A stretch of 38,433 nucleotides of DNA from an uncultured Flavobacteriales bacterium (GCA_913063375.1 CAJXXR010000024.1:1-38433); one strand, 5' to 3'. Positions 28,992 through 37,052 are shown, counted from the first letter of the stretch. Numbers and translations: made by a program. The notes: generated from the letters alone by a model not told the origin.

Positions 28992-29569
28992 GTCAATTCT
29001 TAAAAAATATCAGTTATAAAAGCAAAGCCATGAATGCTCATGGCTTGCACTCTCCCTTAGTTTATGATCTATATACCGATATTCTGGCTGAAAAGAAAAG
29101 CTTTTATGTCTACGGGTTCATAGATCAACTATTCAATAAGGATGGTGATTTTCAAGTAAAGGAAGCCCAATTACTGTATCAGTTATTGAATAAATACGAC
29201 TTTAAAAAAGGGCTAATAATGGGACCAGGTCAAGCCTCCATAAAGCGTGTAATGTCTACTATTTCTAAGGACTTAGAAATAGATTTAGAATTCAAAGAAG
29301 GTAGCCATTATGAATTTATCCATTTTTGTTCTGATTGCTCAGCATCTGACATCAATAGAATACCATTAAAATCATATCTAGGAGAACTTCAATTCATCAG
29401 TGTTTCTCACCCACATAAAAATGTGGAACAAAAGGCCCTTTGGGAGGAGTTAACAACCAATAGTCACGTAAGCGTAACTATTGACCTTTGGTCTATGGGG
29501 ATTTCTTTTCCGACCAACAAACAAAAAAAACAACACTTCACGCTGCAAAACAAACATTTCCAATTCTAG
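28988..29569 (+). CDS. Shrunken relative of Bacteroidota class I SAM methyltransferases
   Basis: The 193-aa protein keeps the family's N-terminal signature NAHGLHSPLVYDLY and a C-terminal segment of the usual form (IDLWSMGISFPTNKQKKQHFTL). The expected SAM-binding core is eroded: GLIMGPGQAS is the only trace of a glycine motif, and the acidic residue and following strands of a full enzyme (about 240-270 aa) are missing or unrecognisable. The frame is intact. It is probably non-catalytic or of altered function. It is coupled to the ABC-F gene by an ATGA overlap. Confidence 0.6.
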   Translation: MSQFLKNISYKSKAMNAHGLHSPLVYDLYTDILAEKKSFYVYGFIDQLFNKDGDFQVKEAQLLYQLLNKYDFKKGLIMGPGQASIKRVMSTISKDLEIDLEFKEGSHYEFIHFCSDCSASDINRIPLKSYLGELQFISVSHPHKNVEQKALWEELTTNSHVSVTIDLWSMGISFPTNKQKKQHFTLQNKHFQF

Positions 29570-29588
29570 TTTAGCTCATAAAAAAGGC

Positions 29589-29608
29589 TATGTGACTATT
29601 GTCACATA
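29589..29608 (+). promoter_or_regulatory. Crp/Fnr-type operator upstream of the sulfur-transport pair
   Basis: TATGTGAC-TATT-GTCACATA is a perfect palindrome containing TGTGA-N6-TCACA, the Crp consensus core. Its centre is 29.5 bp before the first base of the -7 box at 29628. A terminator for the preceding gene is an alternative reading, but the right arm is not followed by a T-run. Confidence 0.65.
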
Positions 29609-29627
29609 ACTTTCCTATATTGACAGA

Positions 29628-29635
29628 TATTTTTG
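29628..29635 (+). promoter_or_regulatory. -7 box for the YeeE/YedE pair
   Basis: TATTTTTG ends 18 bp before the ATG at 29654. No -33 element is present, consistent with activator dependence. Confidence 0.6.
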
Positions 29636-29653
29636 TGAACTAAACGAAATATT

Positions 29654-30217
29654 ATGGAATTCATTCACCACCCATGGCCTTGGTATATTGCCGGACCATT
29701 GATTGCTTTCTTAATGATGTTGATGCATTACTTTGGAAAAGGTTTTGGTGTATCTACAAATCTTAAGACCATTTGCAGCGCTCTAGGAGCTGGTAAACAT
29801 TGCGATTTCTTTATTGGAGATTGGAAGGAACAAAGATGGAATCTGATCTTTATGCTAGGAGTACTTCTAGGAGGAGTAATTGGAGGATCCTTCCTTCAAA
29901 ATCCAGAACCTATTCAATTATCGGAGACCGTTGTGAATGAGTTGGAAGCAATGGGCATTCAAAATCCAGGTGCAAACTATATCCCAACCGAAATTTTCTC
30001 TTGGGACAATCTATTTACAATACAAGGATTTACTTTTATGATTCTAGGAGGATTCTCTCTTGGATTTGGAGCCAGATATGCAGGAGGATGCACATCGGGT
30101 CATGCTATTAGTGGATTAAGCAACTTGCAATGGCCTTCCTTGTTAGCCGTTATTGGCTTCTTTATTGGAGGCATTATTTCTACCTATTTATTTATTCCTT
30201 ATCTCCTAAATTTATAA
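29654..30217 (+). CDS. YeeE/YedE-family sulfur-compound transporter, first subunit
   Basis: The 187-aa inner-membrane protein has about four or five helices. Conserved Cys are C41, C50 and C146, the last in the family motif GGCTSGH. In characterised YeeE/TsuA proteins such Cys residues relay thiosulfate; the PmpA/PmpB split form described beside persulfide dioxygenases is the closest arrangement. This is the larger of two half-proteins. The second subunit follows after 3 bp. Transport of thiosulfate or a persulfide-related anion is inferred. Confidence 0.85.
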   Translation: MEFIHHPWPWYIAGPLIAFLMMLMHYFGKGFGVSTNLKTICSALGAGKHCDFFIGDWKEQRWNLIFMLGVLLGGVIGGSFLQNPEPIQLSETVVNELEAMGIQNPGANYIPTEIFSWDNLFTIQGFTFMILGGFSLGFGARYAGGCTSGHAISGLSNLQWPSLLAVIGFFIGGIISTYLFIPYLLNL

Positions 30218-30220
30218 TCC

Positions 30221-30634
30221 ATGAGGCTATTAAAATTTTTAATTGCAGGGACTATTTTTGGTATAATCCTAAGTAAAGCGGAAGTTGTTTCCTGGTTTAG
30301 AATTTATGAAATGTTCAGATTTGAATCTTTTCATATGTATGGCGTAATTGGCTCAGCAGTTCTTGTTGGAATTGTATTCACACAAAGTGCCAAACGGAAA
30401 GAACTCAAAAGTATGTATGGAGATAAAATGGTATTTATACAAAAAGATAAAGGAGTCAAAAGATATATCCTCGGAGGCACCATATTTGGGTTAGGATGGG
30501 CGCTGACTGGTGCTTGCCCTGCTCCTATGTTTACACTTGTAGGACATGGATTTAGCATATTCCTTATCGTTATTGCTTCGGCCATTTTAGGAACCTATGT
30601 GTATGGCTTAATAAGACATAAACTACCGCACTAA
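30221..30634 (+). CDS. YeeE/YedE-family sulfur-compound transporter, second subunit
   Basis: The 137-aa membrane protein has about four helices, with the conserved Cys as C99 in ALTGACPAPMFTLVG. It is typical of the DUF6691-like partner of the larger YeeE/YedE protein, and the two likely form one carrier. It starts 3 bp after the first subunit and ends before a terminator. Confidence 0.83.
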   Translation: MRLLKFLIAGTIFGIILSKAEVVSWFRIYEMFRFESFHMYGVIGSAVLVGIVFTQSAKRKELKSMYGDKMVFIQKDKGVKRYILGGTIFGLGWALTGACPAPMFTLVGHGFSIFLIVIASAILGTYVYGLIRHKLPH

Positions 30635-30646
30635 TTTTAAACCATT

Positions 30647-30673
30647 AAAGTCCAACATTAAGTTGGACTTTTT
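30647..30673 (+). terminator. Intrinsic terminator after the YeeE/YedE pair
   Basis: A 10-bp stem AAAGTCCAAC/GTTGGACTTT (30647-30656, 30662-30671) has an ATTAA loop and a T-run. It separates the transporter pair from the dioxygenase gene, which has its own promoter. Confidence 0.85.
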
Positions 30674-30826
30674 CATTTGGTTCGAATATCAACTTAATTA
30701 AATACCTTCTCTATTAACATTAATTAAGTCCTCGGACTACATAGAAAAGAATCTATTTGCCGAAAAGACAAAAATTGTTCATATTTTTGGAGTAGATATC
30801 ACTTTATGATCAAAGTCATTCCCCTC

Positions 30827-30842
30827 TGTAACATTTGACACG
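30827..30842 (+). promoter_or_regulatory. Degenerate Crp/Fnr-type operator upstream of the dioxygenase-rhodanese gene
   Basis: TGTAAC-ATTT-GACACG agrees with the TGTGAC-TATT-GTCACA site upstream of the transporter pair at 11 of 16 positions. Its centre is likewise 29.5 bp before the -7 box. Confidence 0.5.
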
Positions 30843-30863
30843 CTTTATTAGCAGGGATTGCTT

Positions 30864-30871
30864 TAGATTTG
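30864..30871 (+). promoter_or_regulatory. -7 box for the dioxygenase-rhodanese gene
   Basis: TAGATTTG ends 53 bp before the ATG at 30925. No TTG sits at the normal -33 distance; the nearest TTTG is 26 bp away. Confidence 0.58.
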
Positions 30872-30924
30872 CATGGTGATTAACATAAAGTCTTTTGCCT
30901 AAAGACAAGAAAAAATTTGCTGAG

Positions 30925-32334
30925 ATGAGAATCGAACAATTATATACAAAATGCCTTGCTGAGGCGGCATACTACATAGAATCGGAAGGAGAAGTTGCCA
31001 TTATTGACCCCCTTCGCGAGACTGCACCATATATTGAAATGGCAAATGAAGCCAATTCAAAAATCAAGTATATTTTTGAAACACATTTTCATGCGGATTT
31101 CGTTTCTGGACATGTAGATTTGGCTGCAAAAACTGGAGCCTCTATCGTTTATGGTCCTAATGCAAAACCGAATTATGAGACACATCTAGGAAAAGATAAC
31201 GAAGTATTTAAAATTGGGAATATCACTATTACCCTTTTGCATACTCCCGGGCACACCATGGAATCATCTTGTTTCTTATTGAAAGATGAAAATGGTGTTG
31301 AAAAAGCCATTTTCTCCGGAGATACATTATTTATCGGAGATGTAGGTAGACCTGATTTGGCAGTGAAAAGTGATTTAACTGTTCAAGATCTTGCTGGTCA
31401 TCTATTTGACTCTTTAAGGAATAAAGTAATGCCTCTTCCAAACGATATAATTGTATATCCTGGGCATGGAGCGGGTTCTTCTTGTGGTAAAAACATGAGT
31501 GACGAAACCTATGACACACTAGGACATCAAAAGGAGACGAACTACGCGTTGAGAATAGATATGACTCGTGAAGAATTCGTTAAAGAAGTTACCGATGGAT
31601 TAGTTGCACCTCCCCAATACTTTCCAAAAAATGCAAAGATGAATATCATGGGATATGAAAACTTTGACACCGTAATGGAAAAAGGGAATAAAGCACTTTC
31701 TCTTGACGAATTCAATACATTAGTGGAACAAGGAGCCCTTATTCTAGACACTAGACACAGTGACATTTTCCCTCAAGGATATATTCCAAATTCATTATTT
31801 ATTGGACTGAATGGTAGCTTTGCTCCATGGGTTGGAGCCCTGATTACAAATATCCAACAACCTATTATTTTCCTTGCTGATGAAGGAAAAGAAGAAGAAG
31901 TGGTAAGAAGGTTATCCCGAGTTGGATATGATAATACACGTGGATATCTTAGTGGAGGTATTCAAGCATGGAAAGATTCTGGATTAAAGCTGGAAAGTAT
32001 TGAAGAAATGAGTCCGGAGCAATTCGCTAACTCATTTACTGATAGCACACCTACTATTGATGTGAGAAAGGAAACAGAATTTTTCAGTCAGCATGTGATT
32101 GGTAATGTTATCAATTTACCACTTTCGAATATTGCTGAGAAGAGTAATGATGTAGATAACGATTCAAAACAATATGTACACTGTGCAGGTGGTTTTAGAT
32201 CTTTGATTGCTATTTCAATCTTAAAACAAAATGGCGTTCACAATGTAGTAAATGTTCAAGGTGGGTTTAAGGCTTTGGAAGAGACAACTATTCCCCTATC
32301 AACCTATGCTTGTCCATCTACAATGGTAGATTAA
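30925..32334 (+). CDS. Persulfide dioxygenase-like MBL protein fused to two rhodanese domains (CstB-like)
   Basis: The 469-aa protein starts with a metallo-beta-lactamase-fold domain of the ETHE1/persulfide dioxygenase type: THFHADF (H54, H56, D58), HTPGHT, FSGDTLFIGDVGRPDL and YPGHGAGSSCGK. A first rhodanese-like domain (about 260-355) lacks a catalytic Cys (the loop reads FLADEGKE), so it is a pseudo-rhodanese. A second (about 365-460) has C420 in VHCAGGFRS. This order matches staphylococcal CstB, which oxidises persulfides to thiosulfate. The ATG at 30925 is preferred over an upstream TTG. Confidence 0.87.
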   Translation: MRIEQLYTKCLAEAAYYIESEGEVAIIDPLRETAPYIEMANEANSKIKYIFETHFHADFVSGHVDLAAKTGASIVYGPNAKPNYETHLGKDNEVFKIGNITITLLHTPGHTMESSCFLLKDENGVEKAIFSGDTLFIGDVGRPDLAVKSDLTVQDLAGHLFDSLRNKVMPLPNDIIVYPGHGAGSSCGKNMSDETYDTLGHQKETNYALRIDMTREEFVKEVTDGLVAPPQYFPKNAKMNIMGYENFDTVMEKGNKALSLDEFNTLVEQGALILDTRHSDIFPQGYIPNSLFIGLNGSFAPWVGALITNIQQPIIFLADEGKEEEVVRRLSRVGYDNTRGYLSGGIQAWKDSGLKLESIEEMSPEQFANSFTDSTPTIDVRKETEFFSQHVIGNVINLPLSNIAEKSNDVDNDSKQYVHCAGGFRSLIAISILKQNGVHNVVNVQGGFKALEETTIPLSTYACPSTMVD

Positions 32335-32369
32335 TTCAAAATACACTGATTTACACTATACTTTTATTA

Positions 32370-32401
32370 AAAAGCCATCCTTTACGATGGCTTTTTTTTT
32401 T
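32370..32401 (+). terminator. Intrinsic terminator after the dioxygenase-rhodanese gene
   Basis: AAAAGCCATC (32370-32379) and GATGGCTTTT (32386-32395) form a 10-bp stem followed by a long T-run. Confidence 0.92.
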
Positions 32402-32547
32402 GCTAAATACAGTCTTAAAACCCACACAAAACAACTTAACTAATTAACAATCAAAGGAAAGACTTTTAATGTTTTATTACCATTCCGTTAAAAAACAATT
32501 CTGTTATTCAGTTTTTTTTAGTAAAATTGTGCAAATTTTGATTTCAG

Positions 32548-33054
32548 ATGATAAAACGGCTCTTTATAAGCTTTTTACTGTTAGTTCCGCTACTAAGTTT
32601 CTCACACCCAGTGCATATCTCTGTTTGTGATATTCATTATAGTTCAGAAAAAAACACCTTTCAGATTTCTATACGAGTTTTCACAGATGACCTGGAACTT
32701 GGCATTAGGAAAAGTATAAAAGACAAAGTCCTAGATATTGGTTTTGAAACAGAGTCATCGGATGCAGATTCATTGATTCAGGATTACCTTGAAAAAAACT
32801 TTCAAATCAATATTCAAGACTCACTTTACTCTGCAAGCTTTATAGGAAAGGAGGCCGAAGGCATGTCTGTTTGGTGCTACCTTGAAATCAAGGTTCCCAA
32901 AAAATTAAATCAATTTTCCATAAAAAATGCTTTACTTGACAAGCATTTTGAAGATCAGAAAAACATGGTCCATTTTCACCACCAAGGAAAAATGGAATCC
33001 AAAGTTTTTGACAAAAACAAAAGAACACAAACAATCAGAATCACCCATTTGTAA
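32548..33054 (+). CDS. DUF6702-type secreted protein
   Basis: The 168-aa protein has a signal peptide (MIKRLFISFLLLVPLLSFS) followed by HPVHISVCDIHYSSEKNTFQ and IRVFTDDLE, typical of this Bacteroidota family of unknown function. A short beta-rich periplasmic domain is likely. The M1 aminopeptidase gene begins 2 bp after its stop, so the two are co-translated and probably act in the same compartment. Confidence 0.8.
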   Translation: MIKRLFISFLLLVPLLSFSHPVHISVCDIHYSSEKNTFQISIRVFTDDLELGIRKSIKDKVLDIGFETESSDADSLIQDYLEKNFQINIQDSLYSASFIGKEAEGMSVWCYLEIKVPKKLNQFSIKNALLDKHFEDQKNMVHFHHQGKMESKVFDKNKRTQTIRITHL

Positions 33055-33056
33055 AG

Positions 33057-35378
33057 ATGAAGCAATCGTTCAATTATTTCATAGCCCTTCTATTTATGGG
33101 CTTTGCATACAGTTATGCACAGTTGGAGAATACCAATCAAAATAAGTTTCGCCAACTAGGGACCGAATTACCTACTCCAAATAGTTTCCGAACTGCTTCT
33201 GGAGCTCCTGGACCAAACTATTACCAACAAAAGGCTAGTTATAATATCCAAATCACCCTGGATGATGACAAGCATACTATTACAGGTGAAGAATCGATTA
33301 CCTACACCAATAATTCATCTGACCCATTGCGATATGTTTGGGTACAGTTGGATCAAAATATGAGAGCAAAAGATTCCGATTCTCATAAAATTCGCACAAG
33401 TAAAGTTTCTGACAAAATGAGTATGGGAGATTTAAAAAACTTCCATAAGACTTTTGACGGTGGCTTTAAAATCACTGAGGTTACAGACGCAAGAGGAAAT
33501 GCACTTGACCATACTATCAATTTTACCATGATGCGGGTTGATTTACCAAGAATCATTAGAAAGGGTGAACAATTCACCTTTAAAATAAAATGGTGGTACA
33601 ATATTAATGATAGAGATAAAGTAGGCGGAAGATCTGGATTTGAATATTTCCCAGAAGAAGATAATAGCCTATATACCATTGCTCAGTTCTACCCACGAAT
33701 GGCTGTATACAACGATGTAGAAGGATGGCAGACGAAACAATTCTGGGGAAGAGGTGAATTCGCACTTCCTTTTGGAGATTTCGATGTAAAAATAAAAGTT
33801 CCTAGCGACCATATAATTGGTGCAACTGGAGTGCTTCAAAATGCATCAGGAACGCTAACAAAGACACAATATAAACGTTTCCAAAAAGCAAAAACTGCCA
33901 CGGAACCTGTATTGATTGTAACACAAGAAGAGGCTGAAGAAACTGAAAAAGCGAAAGCTACAGATAGTAAAATCTGGCATTTCAAAGCAAAGAATGTACG
34001 TGATTTTGCCTTTGCTAGTTCTAGAAAGTTTATTTGGGATGCGATGGGCGTAAAAATAGGTTCAAAGAATGTACTAGCCATGTCGTACTATCCTAAGGAG
34101 GGTAACCCGCTATGGGGACAATACTCTACTAAGGTAGTTGCACATACCATTAAATCTTATTCAAAATACACTATCAACTACCCCTATCCTGCTGCAATCT
34201 CTGTTCACTCAAAGAGTATTGGTATGGAGTACCCTATGATCTGTTTCAACTTCGGTAGACCAGAAAAGGATGGCACGTATAGTAGCCAAACTAAATATGG
34301 TATGATGGGCGTAATTATCCATGAAGTTGGTCATAACTTCTTCCCAATGATTATCAATTCGGATGAAAGACAATGGACTTGGATGGATGAAGGGTTGAAT
34401 ACTTTCTGCCAATACCTTGCTGAGCAAGAATGGGAAGACAATTATCCATCGAGAAGAGGGCCTGCTCACCTCATTGTTGACTATATGAAAGGTGATAAAG
34501 CGGGAATTGTTCCAATTATGACCCATTCTGAAGCTATTAAACAATTTGGAAATAATGCCTACGGAAAACCAGCGACTGCCTTAAACATACTGCGTGAAAC
34601 AATATTAGGTAGAGAATTATTTGATTATTCCCTTAAGGAATACGCCAGAAGATGGGCATTTAAACACCCTAGTCCCGCTGATTTCTTCCGAACTATGGAA
34701 GATGCATCAGGTACTGACTTAGATTGGTTCTGGAGAGCATGGTTCTATACGAATGACCATGTAGATATTTCTTTAGATAATGTAGAGTGGTTCCAGCCAA
34801 GTACACAAAATCCAACCGTAGAAGCAGAAGTAGCCCAACGCAGAGATAGTCAAGATGAAAAACATATTGGAGTAAACCGAAATGCTGATATTGAAAAATT
34901 CGCAGACCATGACCCAACTGTATTTGACTTCTACAATAGCTATGACAAATATGATGTAAACAGCTTAGATACGGAAGTTTATAATCAATTCTTGGAAAGC
35001 TTAAATAGTGAAGAGAAAGCTTTACTAGCTAAGGGTGGTAATTATTACAATCTAAATATCAGTTCACCTGGAGGTATTCCAATGCCAGTAATCTTGGAAT
35101 TCGAATTTATGGATGGCACCAAAGAGAAAGTGATGCTTCCAGCTGAAATTTGGACGAACAACCACACTGAATTTACTAAAGCCTTTTATTTCGAGAAAGA
35201 AGTTATTAGGATTTCACTAGATCCGGAACTAGAGACAGCAGATGTGAATAGAAGTAATAACTATTGGCCAACAAATACACTTCCTAACAGAATTGAATTA
35301 TTCAAAAAAGGAAAAAGAAGATCACGAGAAAACACCATGCAGCGTGAAAGACGTGCTAATGAACATACAAAAAAATAA
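33057..35378 (+). CDS. Secreted M1-family zinc aminopeptidase
   Basis: The 773-aa protein has a signal peptide (cleavage near AYSYAQ) and a gluzincin catalytic domain. The zinc site is HEVGH (H422, E423, H426) with the third ligand E445 in WMDEGLNTF, 18 residues on, the M1 pattern. The exopeptidase motif is not the standard GAMEN: GMEYPMICF occupies that place, as in Bacteroidota M1 relatives. The basic tail (KKGKRRSREN...) is unusual for a secreted enzyme; no T9SS C-terminal domain is obvious. Periplasmic peptide breakdown is the likely role. Confidence 0.88.
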   Translation: MKQSFNYFIALLFMGFAYSYAQLENTNQNKFRQLGTELPTPNSFRTASGAPGPNYYQQKASYNIQITLDDDKHTITGEESITYTNNSSDPLRYVWVQLDQNMRAKDSDSHKIRTSKVSDKMSMGDLKNFHKTFDGGFKITEVTDARGNALDHTINFTMMRVDLPRIIRKGEQFTFKIKWWYNINDRDKVGGRSGFEYFPEEDNSLYTIAQFYPRMAVYNDVEGWQTKQFWGRGEFALPFGDFDVKIKVPSDHIIGATGVLQNASGTLTKTQYKRFQKAKTATEPVLIVTQEEAEETEKAKATDSKIWHFKAKNVRDFAFASSRKFIWDAMGVKIGSKNVLAMSYYPKEGNPLWGQYSTKVVAHTIKSYSKYTINYPYPAAISVHSKSIGMEYPMICFNFGRPEKDGTYSSQTKYGMMGVIIHEVGHNFFPMIINSDERQWTWMDEGLNTFCQYLAEQEWEDNYPSRRGPAHLIVDYMKGDKAGIVPIMTHSEAIKQFGNNAYGKPATALNILRETILGRELFDYSLKEYARRWAFKHPSPADFFRTMEDASGTDLDWFWRAWFYTNDHVDISLDNVEWFQPSTQNPTVEAEVAQRRDSQDEKHIGVNRNADIEKFADHDPTVFDFYNSYDKYDVNSLDTEVYNQFLESLNSEEKALLAKGGNYYNLNISSPGGIPMPVILEFEFMDGTKEKVMLPAEIWTNNHTEFTKAFYFEKEVIRISLDPELETADVNRSNNYWPTNTLPNRIELFKKGKRRSRENTMQRERRANEHTKK

Positions 35379-35383
35379 TTACT

Positions 35384-35412
35384 AAAAAACGCCCTTCTTA
35401 GGGCGTTTTTTT
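35384..35412 (+). terminator. Intrinsic terminator after the M1 peptidase
   Basis: AAAACGCCC and GGGCGTTTT enclose a TTCTTA loop and are followed by T residues. Confidence 0.9.
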
Positions 35413-35490
35413 TATCCTTATCCATTATAGCATAAGGGAATCTATAAGCCCTTAGACGGTGTAGTACCGAGTATATTCATTTTTTTATTG

Positions 35491-35649
35491 TATCTTTGCA
35501 ACTAATGAAAGTAAAATACCTTTAAAAACCCGATTCGTTGGTTAACCTTCGTTAACCCATGCGAACATTCGATAATTATTGGCATTCCATTTCTACTCGG
35601 TTTTGTCCAAAAGGGACAAAGCAACTACATCACCTAAATCTATCTTTGA
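35491..35649 (+). promoter_or_regulatory. Promoter and structured leader of the cold-shock-domain gene
   Basis: TATCTTTG (35491-35498) is a perfect -7 box that would give a leader of about 145 nt. The leader contains a hairpin GGTTAAC-CTTC-GTTAACC (35540-35557) and a second, TTTGTCC/GGACAAA (35602-35608, 35614-35620). Another TATCTTTG at 35641-35648 ends 1 nt before the ATG. Long structured leaders are known for cold-shock mRNAs in other bacteria. Confidence 0.45.
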
Positions 35650-36102
35650 ATGGCTAGATCGCAAGAGAGCTTCGGTAAAAAAGAAAAAGAAAAAAAACGC
35701 TTAAAAAAGCGTAAAGAAAAGGACATTAAACGTGAAGAACGTAAAACATCTTCCAAGAAAGGAGAAGGATTCGACAGTATGATTGCATATGTTGATGAAT
35801 TCGGACAAATTACTGATACTCCGCCAGATCCAACTAAGAAGAGAGAAGAAGTAGATATTGAGACTATTGATATCAGTATTCCTAAGAAACTTGAGGATGA
35901 TGGACCATCAGTAATGACTGGGAAAGTAGACTTCTTTAACGATTCAAAAGGTTATGGATTCATTAGAGAGTTAGAAACTCAAGAAAAATACTTTGTTCAC
36001 ATCAACGGACTTGAAGATGAAGTTGTAGAAGGTGATAAAGTAACTTTCGAGCTTGAAAAAGGTCTTAAGGGAATGAATGCAGTAAGAGTAAAGAAGGTTT
36101 AA
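35650..36102 (+). CDS. Cold-shock-domain protein with charged N-terminal extension
   Basis: The 150-aa protein has a Lys/Glu-rich N-terminal part (about residues 8-40, KKEKEKKRLKKRKEK), a linker, and a C-terminal cold-shock OB fold (about 90-150). The fold includes KVDFFNDSKGYGFIRE (RNP1-like) and KYFVHINGL (RNP2-like). It likely binds single-stranded RNA or DNA. The build is typical of Bacteroidota and differs from the 70-aa CspA. The start MARSQESF is family-like. Confidence 0.88.
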   Translation: MARSQESFGKKEKEKKRLKKRKEKDIKREERKTSSKKGEGFDSMIAYVDEFGQITDTPPDPTKKREEVDIETIDISIPKKLEDDGPSVMTGKVDFFNDSKGYGFIRELETQEKYFVHINGLEDEVVEGDKVTFELEKGLKGMNAVRVKKV

Positions 36103-36155
36103 TTCTCAAAGAATTCAACTATTACAATTTATCAGGTTCTAGCCTGTTATTACAT

Positions 36156-36194
36156 AAAAAAAGGTAGACAATTATTTATTGTCTACCTTTTTTA
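36156..36194. terminator. Bidirectional terminator between the cold-shock and DUF1456 genes
   Basis: A 13-bp stem AAAGGTAGACAAT/ATTGTCTACCTTT (36160-36172, 36178-36190) has A- and T-runs on either side. The stop codon of the minus-strand gene lies in it. Confidence 0.88.
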
Positions 36195-36480
36195 TTGGAT
36201 TTGGTTTATTTTGCGTTGGTTTCTTCGGTGCTGGTTTTCTTGGTGCCGGTTTTCTTTCAATTGGACCTCTTTTATAAATGATAAGTCCATTTAAAAAGTT
36301 TCTTAATATTTGATCCTGAAGCTCCATATATTTTGGATGGTCTTCCTTTCTGAAGAAAGCACCTAGCTCACTTTTAGAGACTTTAAAGTCTACCAGTTTT
36401 AGAATATCTACAATATCATCGTCTCGAAGTTTAAGGGCTACCCTTATCTTCTTCAATATGTCGTTGTTCGTAAGTCCCAT
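36172..36480 (-). CDS. DUF1456 (YehS-like) protein, single-repeat form with Lys/Pro tail
   Basis: The 102-aa protein contains one DUF1456 unit (NNDILKKIRVALKLRDDDIVDILKL...SELGAFFRKEDHPKY, residues 5-50). E. coli YehS has two such units in about 156 aa. The C-terminal third is a low-complexity Lys/Pro tail with repeated KPAP units (about 74-98). Function is unknown. It is convergent with the cold-shock gene. Confidence 0.8.
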   Translation of the reverse strand: MGLTNNDILKKIRVALKLRDDDIVDILKLVDFKVSKSELGAFFRKEDHPKYMELQDQILRNFLNGLIIYKRGPIERKPAPRKPAPKKPTQNKPNPIKKVDNK

Positions 36481-36595
36481 GAATTAAATTTCTTGCAATT
36501 TAACCAATAAATCTCTTCTTAAGCTATCAATTTTAGAAATTGGCTTTAATTCACTCCTACCTATTTATCCTCATATTTAAAACTGATATTATTCA

Positions 36596-36626
36596 TTGTT
36601 TCCATTCTGTCAATTCGATAATTTTG
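36596..36626 (+). promoter_or_regulatory. Complete -33/-7 promoter of the putative metal module
   Basis: TTG (36596-36598), 20 bp, TAATTTTG (36619-36626): both elements match the Bacteroidota consensus with ideal spacing. The box ends 24 bp before the ATG at 36651. Confidence 0.65.
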
Positions 36627-36650
36627 ATTCATTATTAGACACTGAATTAG

Positions 36651-37052
36651 ATGTTTAGAAAAGGATTGGAAAAACATGCAGGCTTATTATTCCTATTGCT
36701 ATATCTCACAGCGATGGTCCGTCCCGTTTCCCCAATTCTTAACTATGCGATAAATACTAACTATTATATTGAAGTTCTTTGTGAGAACAAATCCCTACCT
36801 AAGCTGAATTGTAATGGAAAATGTTACCTAAAAAAGGAATTGAAGGAAGCTAATCAGTCCAGTTCTTCAGAACAATCCAATTCATTATTAAGAATTGAGA
36901 TGGAACATTATCCAATATCACTTCTAGAAGATCCATTATTAATTCCTCAAGCACTTTCTGCTTTGGAATTTGAACAGCATTCAAACTACCTATTTAATTT
37001 AAAGGAATTCGACCTTCCCATAGGCTCTCCCCCTCCTAAAATTACTTGTTAA
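36651..37052 (+). CDS. Small membrane-anchored protein with C-x9-C-x3-C motif
   Basis: The 133-aa protein has an N-terminal hydrophobic helix (about 10-26). It then carries the motif CENKSLPKLNCNGKC (C-x9-C-x3-C, about residues 44-58), a Ser/Gln linker, and ends in PPKITC. Short proteins with CENK...CNGKCYLKK occur in Bacteroidota beside metal-transport genes, as far as I recall; the family has no name known to me. The Cys cluster outside the membrane could bind a soft metal. A Met-rich outer-membrane protein follows in the same orientation. Confidence 0.65.
   Translation: MFRKGLEKHAGLLFLLLYLTAMVRPVSPILNYAINTNYYIEVLCENKSLPKLNCNGKCYLKKELKEANQSSSSEQSNSLLRIEMEHYPISLLEDPLLIPQALSALEFEQHSNYLFNLKEFDLPIGSPPPKITC

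Noticed and set aside
30835..30840. TTGACA as a sigma-70 -35 box for the dioxygenase gene
   Set aside because: No TATAAT lies 16-18 bp downstream, and Bacteroidota primary sigma uses -33/-7 elements. The bases are better explained as part of the dyad at 30827-30842.
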